Counted from the stretch's first letter, positions 42,035 through 53,200 are shown. The stretch is 64,000 nt of DNA from Rhizobium sp. ACO-34A (GCA_002600635.1 CP021372.1:389001-453000), one strand, 5' to 3'. Notes: a model not told the origin generated them from the letters alone. Program-made: numbers and translations.

Positions 42035-43039
42035 ATGAATATGCCCGTTTCCCCTTCACCTCGCATTTCCTCACCGGCCTTTCGCGATACGCTGCATGAG
42101 AAGCATCGCATCAGGGTCAGCGAGGGACTTATTCTGCTGGCGCTGGCGGTGGTGCCGCTGCTGGGCGACCACTATTATGCGCTCGGCACGCAGATCCTCG
42201 TTGCCGTCATCTTCGCTCTCTCGCTCGATCTTCTGGTTGGCTATGCCGGTATCGTCACGCTCGGCCATGCTGCCTTCTTCGGGGTCGGGGCCTATGCGGC
42301 GGGTATTGCTTCGCAGCACGGCTGGGGCGAGCCGCTCAGCGGGCTTCTCATCGGTGGCGCCGCCTCCGCCGTGGTCGGTCTGGCGGTCGGCGCCATCGTG
42401 CTCCGAACCTCGCGCTTCACCCTGCTCATGCTGACCCTTTGCACCGTCTTCCTGTTCGGCGAGATTGCCAACAAGGCAACATCGATCACCGGCGGCGTGG
42501 ACGGCCTGCTCGGCATGGAAACATGGTCGGTCCTCGGGCTGTTCGAATTCGATCTCATGGGCGAAACGGCCTATTATTTCTCCGCAGCGGTTTTCCTTCT
42601 GGTCTTCGCCGCCGTGCGACTGCTGGTGCGTTCACCGCTTGGCCAGTCCATCATGGCGATCCGCGACAATCCGGGCCGTGCTGCGGCCATAGGCATGGCG
42701 GTACTGCCCCGGCAATTGCTGATCTTCACCGTTTCCGCCTTTCTGGCCGGGCTGGCGGGTGCGCTTCAGGCAGAGGTCAACCAGTTCGTAGGCCTCAAGG
42801 ATATCGGCTTCGAGCTTTCCGCCACCATTCTCGTCATGCTGGCGCTCGGCGGCTCCGGTCGCCTTTACGGCGCGATCATCGGCCCGGCGGTCTATCTCAT
42901 CGCCCAGGATTTCCTGTCCAGGGACAATCCGGTGATGTGGCAGCTGTGGCTCGGCATCATTCTGGTCGGTCTCGTGCTGTTCGCACCGGGCGGTCTTGTC
43001 CGCCTGTTCATCCGTATCAAGGAAAGGCTCGGCCAATGA
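42035..43039 (+). CDS. LivM-type ABC permease, second system
   Basis: A 334-residue permease with GYAGIVTLGHAAFFGVGAYA, the LivM signature, the loop IRDNPGRAAAIGMAVLPRQL, and MLALGGSGRLYGAIIGPAVY near the end. The stop overlaps the livG start by 4 bases (ATGA), so translation is probably coupled. Confidence 0.88.
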   Translation: MNMPVSPSPRISSPAFRDTLHEKHRIRVSEGLILLALAVVPLLGDHYYALGTQILVAVIFALSLDLLVGYAGIVTLGHAAFFGVGAYAAGIASQHGWGEPLSGLLIGGAASAVVGLAVGAIVLRTSRFTLLMLTLCTVFLFGEIANKATSITGGVDGLLGMETWSVLGLFEFDLMGETAYYFSAAVFLLVFAAVRLLVRSPLGQSIMAIRDNPGRAAAIGMAVLPRQLLIFTVSAFLAGLAGALQAEVNQFVGLKDIGFELSATILVMLALGGSGRLYGAIIGPAVYLIAQDFLSRDNPVMWQLWLGIILVGLVLFAPGGLVRLFIRIKERLGQ

Positions 43040-43779
43040 GCGCTCTCGAACTCGCCAACCTGACGATGCAGTTCGGCGGTCTCGTTGTTACCAACGATGT
43101 TTCCCTCTCGCTCGAAAAGGGGGCGCGCCATGCGCTGATCGGCCCAAACGGCGCTGGAAAGACGACGCTGATCAATCTCATCACCGGGCGGCTGACGCCG
43201 CGCAAAGGCAGGATATTGCTGGGGGGCGTCGATGTCGTATCGCTGCCGCAGCATCGCCGCACCCGCATGGGTCTTGTGCGGAATTTCCAGGTCACCAATC
43301 TGTTCACGAGTTTTACCGCGCTGGAAAACATCGCGCTGGCGGTTTCGGAAAGAGAGGGGCTTGGCCTGTCGCTTTCCGTCTGTCACGGTTTTCCGGACAG
43401 GGTGGCTGCGGAAGCCGAAGATATTGCCCGGCGCATGCGGCTGGGCAATGTTGCGGCCGTTGCAGTTCGCGATCTGGCCTATGGCCAGCAGCGGCTGGTG
43501 GAGCTGGCCGTGGCCATGGCCTTGCGGCCAAGGGTGCTGCTGCTGGATGAACCGGCTGCCGGTCTTCCCGCCGCCGACCACGACACGATCCTCGGCGCGC
43601 TGGAAGAACTGCCCGAAGACGTGGCCGTACTGCTGGTGGAGCACGACATGCCGCTGGTGTTCCGCTTCGCGCGCCAGATCACGGTTCTGGCCGAGGGCAC
43701 CGTCATTGCCCGGGGAACGCCTGGGGAAATCCGCCACGACGCCAATGTGCGCGCAGCCTATCTGGGGAACAGATCATGA
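43036..43779 (+). CDS. LivG-type ABC ATPase
   Basis: A 247-residue nucleotide-binding subunit. Walker A is GPNGAGKTT; RNFQVTNLFTSFTALENIAL is the LivG Q-loop region; the signature region is AYGQQRLVELAVAMAL, with the usual LivG-type deviation from LSGGQ; Walker B is VLLLDEPAAGL; and the H-loop is LLVEHDMPLVF. A larger overlapping frame from 42439 is a shadow. Because the first Liv system has lost its ATPases, this protein and the next are the only Liv ATPases in the window. Confidence 0.9.
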   Translation: MSALELANLTMQFGGLVVTNDVSLSLEKGARHALIGPNGAGKTTLINLITGRLTPRKGRILLGGVDVVSLPQHRRTRMGLVRNFQVTNLFTSFTALENIALAVSEREGLGLSLSVCHGFPDRVAAEAEDIARRMRLGNVAAVAVRDLAYGQQRLVELAVAMALRPRVLLLDEPAAGLPAADHDTILGALEELPEDVAVLLVEHDMPLVFRFARQITVLAEGTVIARGTPGEIRHDANVRAAYLGNRS

Positions 43780-44486
43780 TGACCGACGCCATACTCGATG
43801 CCCGCGACATCGTCAGCGGCTACGGGCCGACCCGGATCGTGGACGGTATCAGCCTTTCCGTGCCAACCGGCGGCGGGCTTGCGCTTCTCGGGCGCAACGG
43901 TGCGGGAAAGACCACGCTGATCTGTACCCTCGCTGGCCGTCTGTCCCTGAAGGAGGGCAGCATTCGCCTGAAGGGAGCCGAAATCGGCGCGTTTTCGCCA
44001 AGCCTGCGCTGCCGGAGCGGCATTGGCTTCGTGCCGCAGGAGCGGCAGATCTTCGCGACACTGAGCGTCGAGGAGAACCTTCGCGTCGCCGATCTCGGCG
44101 GCAAGTGGACGCTGGAGCGGGTCTACGATCTCTTCCCGCGGCTTGCCGAGCGGAGACAGAATGGCGGTGGGCAGCTGTCGGGCGGCGAACAGCAGATGCT
44201 TGCGATTGCGCGGGCGCTGATGAGCGATCCCGCATGCCTCTTGCTCGACGAGCCGTTCGAGGGGCTGGCCCCCGTCATTGTCGATATGCTTCTCGATGTG
44301 CTGATCCGGCTGCGCGGGGAAGGCGCCATGGCCATGATCATCGTCGAGCAGCATGCAAGAATGGCTCTTGAGATTGCCGAGCAGGGGATCGTAGTGGAAC
44401 GCGGTCGCATAAGAACCGGCGGCTCCCGGCAGGAACTGCTGCAGCGATGGGAGGAAATCGAGGATATGCTGGCCGTGACGCATTGA
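43776..44486 (+). CDS. LivF-type ABC ATPase
   Basis: A 236-residue partner ATPase: Walker A GRNGAGKTT, Q-loop FVPQERQIFATLSVEENLRV, signature LSGGEQQMLAIARALM, Walker B CLLLDEPFEGLAP and H-loop IIVEQHARMAL. Overlaps livG by 4 bases. Last gene of the operon; a terminator hairpin follows at 44609. Confidence 0.9.
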   Translation: MMTDAILDARDIVSGYGPTRIVDGISLSVPTGGGLALLGRNGAGKTTLICTLAGRLSLKEGSIRLKGAEIGAFSPSLRCRSGIGFVPQERQIFATLSVEENLRVADLGGKWTLERVYDLFPRLAERRQNGGGQLSGGEQQMLAIARALMSDPACLLLDEPFEGLAPVIVDMLLDVLIRLRGEGAMAMIIVEQHARMALEIAEQGIVVERGRIRTGGSRQELLQRWEEIEDMLAVTH

Positions 44487-44608
44487 GGGTGACTGGCCAT
44501 TATTTTAGGTGGTGCCGCCGATCCGGGGGGCGCCCCAACCTTTCCCGCAACGCCGTGGATATCATCGCGGAATAACGTACCAACATGAAGGTGCCGAACA
44601 CGAAACGG

Positions 44609-44636
44609 CCTTCCGCCTCATTTCGGGGGCGGAAGG
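44609..44636. terminator. hairpin between convergent livF and IclR genes
   Basis: CCTTCCGCC, a 10-base loop, GGCGGAAGG: a perfect 9-bp stem ending just before the IclR stop at 44642. It could terminate both converging transcripts. Confidence 0.6.
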
Positions 44637-44641
44637 AATGT

Positions 44642-45415
44642 TCAAAGAGAGCCTTCGATCGCCGCGACACAGTTTTTCAATGCCCGTTCGAGGCTTTCAC
44701 GGTTTTCTCCGAACCGTCGGGCGGGCACCGGAATGGCAATTGCGTAATGCTCGGGAAAGCCGAGATCGACCGCCATTGCGACCGCGCACACGTCTTCCGC
44801 ATGCTCTTCGACGTCGATGGCGAGCCCTGTTGTTCTGGTTCGCTTCAACTCGTCAAACAACGCTTCGATCGATGTAACGGTATTTGGTGTCGCGGCAGCG
44901 AGTGACCCTGACCAATGTGCAGCGACTTCATCGTCAGGGCGACGGGAAAGAAACACCTTGCCCGGTGCGGTGTTGTGCAGTGGGAGCCGGAATCCGGGTG
45001 CACAGACAATCCTCACCTCCTGGTCCGATACAGCCTCATACGCCAGTTCTGCGGTGTCGTTGCGTTCGATCCAGAGATCGACGGTCTCACGGATTTCCCG
45101 TGAAAGCGCATCTATATGCGGGCGCGCCAGCGCGCTCGCATCCCTGCTTGCCATGACCGCGAGGCGGACGAATGCAGGTCCGAGACGGACGCGGCCGCCG
45201 ACTGTCGCCAGAAGCTGTTCCGACTGCAGCGAGAAGATGAGCCGAGCCACCGTCGTCCGCGGTAGACCCGAAGCCCGGGTTATTTCAGCGATGGTCAATC
45301 CATGCGGTGCCGCTTCCAGTGTGCGCAAGATCGCGGCAGCTCGGGCTATGACCTGGCTGCCTCCATCGTCTTCGCGCTTTGCAGCGGCTGCAGGCTCGGC
45401 TTTATCAATTTTCAT
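44642..45415 (-). CDS. IclR-family transcriptional regulator
   Basis: A 257-residue regulator. The winged helix is HGLTIAEITRASGLPRTTVA followed by RLIFSLQSEQLLATVGG. The effector domain includes LPLHNTAPGKVFLSRRPDDE and TTGLAIDVEEHAEDVCAVAM. Start 45415 (MKIDKAEP) is preferred; the frame also opens at 45457, which would overlap the operator. It is divergent from the MFS exporter gene, which it probably controls. Confidence 0.85.
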   Translation of the reverse strand: MKIDKAEPAAAAKREDDGGSQVIARAAAILRTLEAAPHGLTIAEITRASGLPRTTVARLIFSLQSEQLLATVGGRVRLGPAFVRLAVMASRDASALARPHIDALSREIRETVDLWIERNDTAELAYEAVSDQEVRIVCAPGFRLPLHNTAPGKVFLSRRPDDEVAAHWSGSLAAATPNTVTSIEALFDELKRTRTTGLAIDVEEHAEDVCAVAMAVDLGFPEHYAIAIPVPARRFGENRESLERALKNCVAAIEGSL

Positions 45416-45435
45416 GAATTGCCCATTATGCGGTT

Positions 45436-45462
45436 GCAATATCCAAATATCGGTCATATTGC
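45436..45462. promoter_or_regulatory. GCAATAT-N13-ATATTGC inverted repeat in the IclR/MFS interval
   Basis: Perfect 7-bp arms separated by 13 bases, lying between the IclR start (45415) and the MFS start (45495). The distance and symmetry fit an operator for the divergent IclR protein. The arms differ from the TATC/GATA sites, so the two IclR proteins should have distinct targets. Confidence 0.5.
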
Positions 45463-45494
45463 TCGAGGCACATCAATAGACTTTGGAGGCCACG

Positions 45495-46727
45495 ATGGCA
45501 AGGCGAACCGACAGCGCCATTATACCCGTTTCAGCGGGCGGCATCGTTGCCATTCTTGGCATGCTCTCGGCTTTCGCCCCCATGGCGACCGACATGTATC
45601 TGCCGGGGTTTCATTTGATGGCCGAGCATTTCGGTGTCGCCGAGGGGGGTATCGAGGTAACCCTACCAGTCTTCTTTCTGGGGCTGGCGGCAGGACAGGC
45701 GGTTTATGGTCCCCTGATTGACCGTTTCGGCCGGCGTGGACCGTTGCTTGCTGCCGTCGGCCTTTATGTCATTGCCACGATCTTCTGCCTGTTTACTGCG
45801 GACATAAACACATTCATCGCTCTGCGTTTTCTACAGGCTGTCGGTGGATGCGCAGGCATGATCATCGGGCGCGCGATCGTCAGTGACCTTTTCGACGCCT
45901 ATGAAAGTGCAAGGGCTCTGTCGCTCATGATGGTTGTCATGACCATCGCGCCCATACTGGCACCGATCCTCGGCGGGTTCATCATCACGCATGCAGGCTG
46001 GAAGGCGGTCTTCGTCGTCATGCTTGCGTTCGGGCTCGTCTGCGCCGCTCTTGTCTGGTTCTTCATCCCTGAGACCCTGCCCGTGGACCGCCGGAAGAAG
46101 GAAGGGATAGGGGGCGTACTGCTGACCTGGTTCAGGCTCCTGTCGACGCGCTCGTTCGTTGTTCCCTGCGTGGTCGGCGGTCTTGCGCAGGCGTGCATGT
46201 TTGCCTTCATCACCGGATCACCCTATGTGTTCATCACCCTTCACGGTGCTTCGGCGCAAGGCTATGGTCTGCTTTTCGCTCTGATTGCAGTTGCCTTGAT
46301 CGTGTTTGCGCAGGCCAATCGCGTTGCGCTTAGGCGCCGAGGCCCTGCATTCCTGCTTGGTGTCGCGCTGGTACTGAACATGGTGGCCGGTATTCTTTGC
46401 GTTGCCGCGGTCACGACAGGCAATCTTGTCGCCCTGCTTGCACCGCTCTGGTTCGCGATCGGTGCGCTCGGGTTTATCGGTGCGAACGCCGCCGCCGTGG
46501 CCATGAGGGCCAGTGGCGGCAGTCCGGGCAGCGGTTCATCCTTGATAGGCATCCTTCAGTTCGGCTTCGCCTTCATTGTCAGCAGTTTGGTCGCCGCATT
46601 CCAGAACGGCACCGCCTATCCGATGACGGCTGCCATCGCTACCTGTGGCACGCTTGCAACGCTGTTGTGGTTCGCAGCCGGACGGGACCATACGAAACAC
46701 GATCACGCCTCTGCTTCTGCGGACTGA
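45495..46727 (+). CDS. Bcr/CflA-family MFS drug exporter
   Basis: Twelve-helix major-facilitator exporter of 410 residues. The N-terminus LGMLSAFAPMATDMYLPGF is the Bcr/CflA signature; YGPLIDRFGRRGPLLAAVGL is motif A and LQAVGGCAGMIIGRAIVSDL motif B. Members export bicyclomycin, chloramphenicol or sulfonamides. ATG 45495 has GGAGG 5 bases upstream; a TTG at 45483 is an unneeded extension. The divergent IclR gene is the likely regulator, so the true substrate may be an aromatic metabolite. Confidence 0.87.
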   Translation: MARRTDSAIIPVSAGGIVAILGMLSAFAPMATDMYLPGFHLMAEHFGVAEGGIEVTLPVFFLGLAAGQAVYGPLIDRFGRRGPLLAAVGLYVIATIFCLFTADINTFIALRFLQAVGGCAGMIIGRAIVSDLFDAYESARALSLMMVVMTIAPILAPILGGFIITHAGWKAVFVVMLAFGLVCAALVWFFIPETLPVDRRKKEGIGGVLLTWFRLLSTRSFVVPCVVGGLAQACMFAFITGSPYVFITLHGASAQGYGLLFALIAVALIVFAQANRVALRRRGPAFLLGVALVLNMVAGILCVAAVTTGNLVALLAPLWFAIGALGFIGANAAAVAMRASGGSPGSGSSLIGILQFGFAFIVSSLVAAFQNGTAYPMTAAIATCGTLATLLWFAAGRDHTKHDHASASAD

Positions 46728-46786
46728 TCTGATTGTGAGGATGTTGCCGCGGCGACATTTGAGGACGAGAGGAGCGATATGAAGAT

Positions 46787-47044
46787 ATGTCGAGGGAGGA
46801 GGAGAGGAAGCATCGAAGGTTTTTGTTCAAGCGACGGGTTGAGGCCGGGGATGATGCGTGTAACGAACCCTATGAGAACCGGTTCCAGCGGGGTTTCAGG
46901 CCAAGCCTGTTCGATTGCGTTCTAATTGTTGTCGCTCTGGCTATTTTTCTTTTGGCGCTCATGACGCCTGCGGACGTGCTCGTAACGATACGGGAAACCG
47001 ATCCGAAACCGGAGAAACCTTGGTTTTCGAATGAGGATTTCTAG
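46787..47044 (+). CDS. possible small membrane protein (85 residues)
   Basis: The frame encodes a charged N-terminus (EEERKHRRFLFKRR), one strongly hydrophobic segment (LFDCVLIVVALAIFLLALMT) and an acidic tail ending KPEKPWFSNEDF. That pattern is unlikely to arise by chance, but I know no family. AGGAG lies 12 bases before ATG 46787, a long spacing. It is separate from the MFS gene by 59 bases. Confidence 0.4.
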   Translation: MSREEERKHRRFLFKRRVEAGDDACNEPYENRFQRGFRPSLFDCVLIVVALAIFLLALMTPADVLVTIRETDPKPEKPWFSNEDF

Positions 47045-47149
47045 CGCGGAGCGTCACCGCGGAAAGGTCTGCTTCTTCGACCATCGGATTGGTCAAAGTA
47101 TTGCAGCGGGAGAAGACAGGCGCCAACGATTGCGGCTGTCTCGGTCAGA

Positions 47150-47854
47150 AATCACGATCAGTGGCCGGTCCTGCAGGATGTCTCCTCCCATATCTCCCCC
47201 GGCGAAACCGTGGCTGTCATCGGCGCCACCGGCTCAGGCAAGAGCACGCTGGTAACTCTCGCCTCCCGGCTGTTCGATGTCAGTGAGGGGAGCATCCGTG
47301 TCAACGGGGCTGATGTGCGAGCCCTGCCTCTCGACACGCTCTGGAGTCTGACCGGGCTGGTGCCCCAGGAAAGCTACCTGTTCTCGGGCCCTGTCGCCAG
47401 CAACCTTCGCTACGGTCGTGCCCAGGCGTTGGACGAGGACCTCTGGCACGCTCTCGAAATCGCTCAGGCGAAGGATTTCGTGCAGGCGCCGAACGGCCTT
47501 CAAGCCTCCGTTGCCCAGGGCGGCACCAATTTTTCAGGTGGCCAGCGCCAGCGTCTCATGATCGCGAGAGCGCTGGTTCGCCAACCCGCCATCTATCTGT
47601 TCGATGACAGTTTCTCGGCGCTCGACTATGCGACGGACGCACGACTGAGAGCGGCGCTCGCGCGTGAGGCCGGCCGCAATGCGGCGATCCTTCTCGTCGG
47701 ACAGCGGATCAATTCGCTAAGACATGCAGATCGCCTTATCGTTCTTGAGCAGGGAAGAGGCGTCGGAAAAGGGACGCACGACGAACTCATGTCCTCGTGC
47801 GCCACCTATCGGGAGATCGCTCTTTCCCAGCGTGTTGGTGAGGATGAACGATGA
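47150..47854 (+). pseudogene. ABC exporter half-transporter, only the ATPase part remains
   Basis: Coding similarity begins near 47150 (WPVLQDVSSHISPGETVAVI) and runs through Walker A (GATGSGKSTL), Q-loop (VPQESYLFSGPVASNLRYG), signature (FSGGQRQRLMIARALV) and Walker B (IYLFDDSFSALD) to a stop at 47854. The ATPase core looks intact from ATG 47210, but the six-helix membrane domain that should precede it in MsbA-type exporters is missing. It overlaps the next fragment by 4 bases, as in a heterodimeric exporter pair. Confidence 0.7.
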
Positions 47855-48640
47855 GCAGCGACGTCGACCGTTTAGATATTGCGCCTTCGGGCAATTCCCG
47901 GACCAACGCTCCGGCCGGGCCGCGCATGGGGCCGGGCGGAGCAGCCCAGGCCGCTGCCGGCGGCAGGGCGAGGGATTTTTCAGGAACGATCCGCCGTCTT
48001 CTGGGCTTTATCCTCACACACCGGGCGAGGCTTGCCATCATCCTGCTGTGTATCCTGGCCAGTGTTGTCTTCGGCGTTCTGGGGCCATGGCTTCTCGGGC
48101 ACGCGACCGATCTCGTCGTCAACGCAATTTCCGCCGGAACCGCAATCGATTTCACCGGGCTGGCGAAATTGCTCGGCATTACCGCGGTCCATCAAGTCGC
48201 TGCCCCCCGGAACCAACTGGCAGCTGGCATGGCGTACCAACGCCTCCGTGCAGACCTTGAGCAAAAGCCTGCGCCGGTAAGCGGAGGAAAAGCTCCGTCA
48301 GCTGCCGCTTTGCTGGTTCGACCGGCAGCCGCATGGCGAAGTGCTCAGTCGCGTCACCAACGACATCGACAAAGTGAGCCAGAGCCTGCAGCTTCTGAGC
48401 CAGTTGCTCATGTCGCTGTTTCAGGTTATCGGCGTGCTGGCGATGATGCTTCTGCTCTCGCCGGTGTTGACATTGTCCGCCCTCTTCAGTCTGGCCATGT
48501 CGATGATCGTCACCCGCTGGTTGGCTGGTTATTCCCGTCCGCACTTCACCGAGCAATGGCGCTGAACTGGAACTATCAACGGGGAGATCGAGGAAAGCTA
48601 TACCGGCCATACCGGCATCTGACCGAAATCGCCCGTCATT
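47851..48640 (+). pseudogene. second ABC exporter half, frameshifted membrane-domain fragment
   Basis: ATG 47851 starts a typical N-terminus of a heterodimeric exporter subunit (DFSGTIRRLLGFILTHRARL, then VVFGVLGPWLLGHATDLVV). The reading then has to change frame near 48195 (to ...ASVQTLSKSLRR) and again near 48290 (to QPHGEVLSRVTNDIDKVSQS). A further shift near 48560 gives INGEIEESYTGHTG before a stop. The ATPase domain is absent. Together with the preceding fragment this is a dead exporter locus. Confidence 0.72.
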
Positions 48641-48728
48641 TTGATGACGGCGCGCACGGCATCCTCATTATGGATCAACACGCTGACCAGCAGGTTTGAT
48701 CATTTGACATCAATCGTGTTCATACTGA

Positions 48729-50273
48729 CTAGTTTTTTGCAAGCCGCTTGGAGGAAGCCAGATGTGGGCCGAGTTTCGTATCGACAACTTCAGGCTGCGC
48801 CGCATCGATGAAGCCGTTCCATCCGCCGCCGAGTGCCTTGTTCAAAGTGATATAGTCGGTAGTGATGGCAACCTGGCTTTCGATCAAGGCATCCTCGGCG
48901 GAATAAAGAGAACGCTCAGCCTCTAAAAGGTCGAGGAAGCTTTGCGTTCCGGTCCGATACAGTGATTTTCCAAGCGTGGCGGCGTCACGATAGTGTTTCG
49001 CCGAAGTCGCGAGCTTGCGGCTTTTGATGCGTTCCTGCTGAATTGAAACGATCGCATTTTCCACATCTTCCAAAGCGGTTAGAACGGACGATCTGAAGGC
49101 GATAAAATATTGGTCCCGCTGAGCTTGGGCGATCTCGACGGCTGCCTTGAGCTGCCCGCCCTGAAAGATCGGAACAGAAAGAGAAGGCCCCAAAGACCAA
49201 CTGATCGTTGAACTCTTTCCGAGGTCGCCTAGCTTGCCGCCCGTCGTGGCGATATCCCCTGTCAGGCTGACGCTTGGATAGCGGGCGGCTTCCGCTTCTC
49301 CGACCTTGGCAGTGTACTGCGCATATTGCCTCTCTGCGAGCCGTACATCCGGGCGGGTGAGAAGAATATCGGCCGGAATGCCGGTCGGGATTGGTAGTTT
49401 TGGCCGGGGGATCGGCCTGCTTTGTTGGAGGCGCTCCGCCAGCGCCGCTGGAGGCTGCCCAGTCAATACCGAAAGCCTGTGCGCGGCTTCCGCATAGGCT
49501 GACTCAAGGTCCGGGATATTGGCTTCGGTACTGGCTGCCTGACCAGAAGCATTGGCGACATCAACCGCCGAAGACGAGCCTGCCTCGAACTTGATGCGCG
49601 TGAGTGCCGCCGTTTCCTGCTGCGAGGCTGCAGTGCGACGGGCAAGCGCAAGCCGAGCCTGATAACCGCGCGCTTCGACATAATTTGAGGCGACATCGCC
49701 GATCAGAATAAGGAGGGTCGAGCGTAGATCCTCTGAGGCTGCATCCATGCCGTAGTGTGCCGCTTCGACTGCTCGTTTATTGGCTCCGAACAGATCGAGT
49801 TCCCAGCTTGCATCCAGCCCCGCTTGGAACTGGCTGTACGTATCGCCCAAAGCTGAGGTCGAGGTTGCGCTTTTGGCGCGTGACACGGAACCCGATCCAT
49901 CTAACGAGGGTGCCAGCTTGCCTGTGGCTTGGCGATAGCTTGCCCGGGCCTCACGGATCTTTGCCTTTGAGGTGGCGACGTCGAGATTGCCTATCACCGC
50001 TTGCTGAACAAGCTCATCGAGCATCGGATCGTTCAGCCGACGCCACCATTCCGCCAACTCCGGAGGCTTGGCTGGCTTCGCAGCTTTGGCTCCGCCCCAT
50101 CCGGCGGGAAGATTGAGGAACGGTCTCTCATAGTCCGGACCCACGACGCAGCCCGCAAGGCTGGTGGTCAGGAGCAGGACCCCGATTGAGCGCAGCAGCC
50201 GGGCCCCTTGCGATATGGTACGCCGTTCACACAGCGGGACAGCGATCTTGATGTCGTTCTCCAATAGGGTCAT
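48729..50273 (-). CDS. RND efflux outer-membrane factor (NodT/OprM type lipoprotein)
   Basis: TolC-like channel of 514 residues. The signal ends in a lipobox ([18 protein letters not shown], Cys about residue 42). Two repeats of the outer-membrane efflux domain include [40 protein letters not shown] and the repeat [20 protein letters not shown]. NodT-type factors pair with RND pumps. ATG 50273 overlaps the pump stop by 4 bases; it is last gene of the adaptor-pump-channel operon. Confidence 0.9.
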   Translation of the reverse strand: MTLLENDIKIAVPLCERRTISQGARLLRSIGVLLLTTSLAGCVVGPDYERPFLNLPAGWGGAKAAKPAKPPELAEWWRRLNDPMLDELVQQAVIGNLDVATSKAKIREARASYRQATGKLAPSLDGSGSVSRAKSATSTSALGDTYSQFQAGLDASWELDLFGANKRAVEAAHYGMDAASEDLRSTLLILIGDVASNYVEARGYQARLALARRTAASQQETAALTRIKFEAGSSSAVDVANASGQAASTEANIPDLESAYAEAAHRLSVLTGQPPAALAERLQQSRPIPRPKLPIPTGIPADILLTRPDVRLAERQYAQYTAKVGEAEAARYPSVSLTGDIATTGGKLGDLGKSSTISWSLGPSLSVPIFQGGQLKAAVEIAQAQRDQYFIAFRSSVLTALEDVENAIVSIQQERIKSRKLATSAKHYRDAATLGKSLYRTGTQSFLDLLEAERSLYSAEDALIESQVAITTDYITLNKALGGGWNGFIDAAQPEVVDTKLGPHLASSKRLAKN

Positions 50274-53200
50274 TTATTTGCTCCTGCTGCATCTGTCGAG
50301 ACCGATTCGGGCCGTTCGGCAGAGGCTTCTTGTTTCGTCTTGCCCTTGAAGATGCGGCGAACCGTGACGAACAGCAGCGGAACGAAGAAAATTCCGAGTG
50401 CGGTGGCCGCGATCATGCCTCCCATGACCCCGATCCCGATGGAATTCTGCGCACCCGAACCCGCGCCGCTGGCGATGGCAAGCGGGGTCACGCCCAGGAT
50501 AAAGGCGAAGGATGTCATCAGGATCGGCCGCAGTCGCTGGCGCGCGGCTTCGAGCGTAGCCTCGACGAGCCCCATGCCCGCCGCCTGCCGCTCGATCGCG
50601 AACTCGACGATGAGAATGGCGTTCTTCGCAGCAAGGCCGATCGTGGTCAGCAGCCCGACCTTGAAATAAACGTCGTTGGTCTGGCCGAACAGCAATGCTG
50701 CGGCGACAGCACCGAATACCCCGATCGGGACGGAAAGCATAACAGCGAAGGGTATTGACCAGCTTTCGTAAAGCGCGACGAGGCACAGGAAGACGACGAG
50801 GACAGAAATCCCGTAGAGCGCGATTGCCTGATCGCCCGACAGCCGTTCCTGGTAGGAAAGGCCCGTCCATTCGTGTCCGTATCCGGCCGGCAGTTGTGAG
50901 ACGAGTTTGTCGATCTCGTCCATGGCAACGCCTGAACTAATGCCCGCGGCTGCTTCACCTTGGATCTCGACGGCCGAGGAGCCATTGTAGCGTTCGAGGC
51001 GTGGTGAGCCGTAAGTCCAATGACTGGAGGCGAAGGATGAGAACGGTACCATCGTGTCCGAGGAATTGCGGACTTGCCATTTCCACAGGTCTTCCGGCTG
51101 CATGCGGAAATTATTGTCGGACTGGAGATAGACCGGTTTGATGCGGCCTCGGTCGATGAAGTCGTTTACGTAATCGCTGCCCCAGGCTGTCGATAGCGTG
51201 GTATTGATATCAGAGAGACTTACGCCGAGGGCGCTTGCCTTTTCCTGATCAATGTCGATCGAGAATTGCGGCGTGTTTTCCTGGCCGTTTGGACGGGTGT
51301 TGGCAAGCAGCTTGCTTTGTGAGGCCATTCCTAGAAGCTGGTTACGTGCTTCGATCAGCTTGGCGTGACCGGCACCATTGACGTCCTGAAGATAAAAGTC
51401 GAAACCATTGGAGTTGCCCATGCCCTGAATGGCAGGCGGAGCCAGAGCGAAGACCCGCGCATCCTTGATCTTCGAAAATGCTTCCATGGCTCGCCCCGCG
51501 ACAGCCGTGGCCGAGAGACTTGTCCCCTTGCGTTCCTCGAAGCCCTTGAGCCGAACGAAGGCGAGGCCGACGTTCTGGCCTTGGCCGCCGAAGCCAAATC
51601 CGGCGATCGCCATCACCCCTTCGACCGCGTCCTTTTCATTGTTCAGATAATGATCCGTGACCTGCTTGAGCACGCGCAGGGTGCGGTCCTGGGTCGCACC
51701 GACGGGCAGTTGAACGCTTGTCATTAGAATGCCCTGGTCTTCCTGCGGCAGGAACGAACTCGGCAGCCGCATGAACATCCAGCCGAGAGCAATACATATG
51801 GTCACGAAAACAAGCAGGTAACGCTTGCCGCGATGAATGATGCCCTGCGTACTGTTACGATAGGTGATTGTGCCGCGATCGAAGACACGGTTGAACCAGC
51901 CGAACGGTCCGCGCTGAGTGGCATGATTTCTGGGGGGGCGCAGGATCGTAGCGCAGAGTGCCGGTGTCAGGATTAGCGCCACCACCACCGACAGAATCAT
52001 TGCCGAAACGATAGTGACTGAGAACTGCCGGTAAATCACACCCACCGAACCGCTGAAAAACGCCATCGGCACAAATACGGCGGAAAGCACGATAGCGATG
52101 CCGATCAGCGCGCCGGTGATCTCCTTCATCGACTTGCGAGTCGCCTCCTTCGGCGACAAACCTTCCTCCTGCATGACCCGTTCGACATTTTCAACGACGA
52201 CGATCGCATCGTCGACGAGCAAACCGATGGCCAGCACCATAGCGAACATGGTCAGCGTGTTGATCGAATAGCCGAAGATAGCAAGGACACCGAACGTGCC
52301 CAGCAGAACGACGGGGACGGCAAGTGTGGGGATCAGCGTCGCGCGGATATTCTGCAGAAATACCAGCATCACGAAAAAGACGAGAACGATTGCCTCGAGC
52401 AGTGTCTTGATGACTTCCTCGATAGAGAGCTGAACAAACGGTGTGGTATCGTATGGATAGACGACTTCCACGCCCTGTGGGAAGGTTTCGGAAAGATGCG
52501 AGATCGTTTCCTGTACAGCAGTGGCCGTGCTGATGGCGTTTGCTCCGGTCGCGAGCTTGATGGCGAGACCGGCGGCCGGCATGCCGTTGTAGGTGGAAGT
52601 GTTGGTAAAGCTCTCTGCACCGAGCTCGACACGCGCCACGTCGTTGAGACGCACGAGCGATCCGTCGGTCGTGCTCTTGAGGATGATGTTCCGGAACTGC
52701 TCCGGTGTTTGTAGACGGCTCCTGGCGGTGACGGTGGCGTTAAGCTGCTGCCCCTCGCGTGCCGGTATGGAGCCGAGCTGACCAGCCGAAACCTGCGTGT
52801 TTTGCGCTTCGATTGCCGAAGTAATGTCGCCCGGCATCAGGGCGTATTTTGCGAGCTTATCGGGATCAAGCCATATACGCATGGCATAGCTTGAGCCGAA
52901 CAACTGTGTGTCGCCGACGCCCTCGACGCGTTTGAGCCGATCGTTAAGCGTGCTGTCCACGTAGTCGGCGAGGTCAGTTGCATTCATCTTGCCGTCGGTA
53001 GAAACGAAACCGATAACCATCATGAAACTGTCAGATGACTTCGAGACGGTAATGCCCGTGCTCTGAACGATCTCCGGAAGCTGGGATGTGACGAGTTGCA
53101 GCTTGTTCTGTACCTGCATTTGCGCCACATCCGGATCGGCAGCGCTCGTGAAGGTGAGCGAGATCGACGTCGACCCGGTCGAGGTTGAGGTGGCGGTCAT

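Noticed and set aside
42439..43779. A 446-residue reading frame ending with LivG
   Set aside because: Its first 200 residues are an out-of-frame reading of livM; the true LivG start is ATG 43036 with a 4-base overlap.
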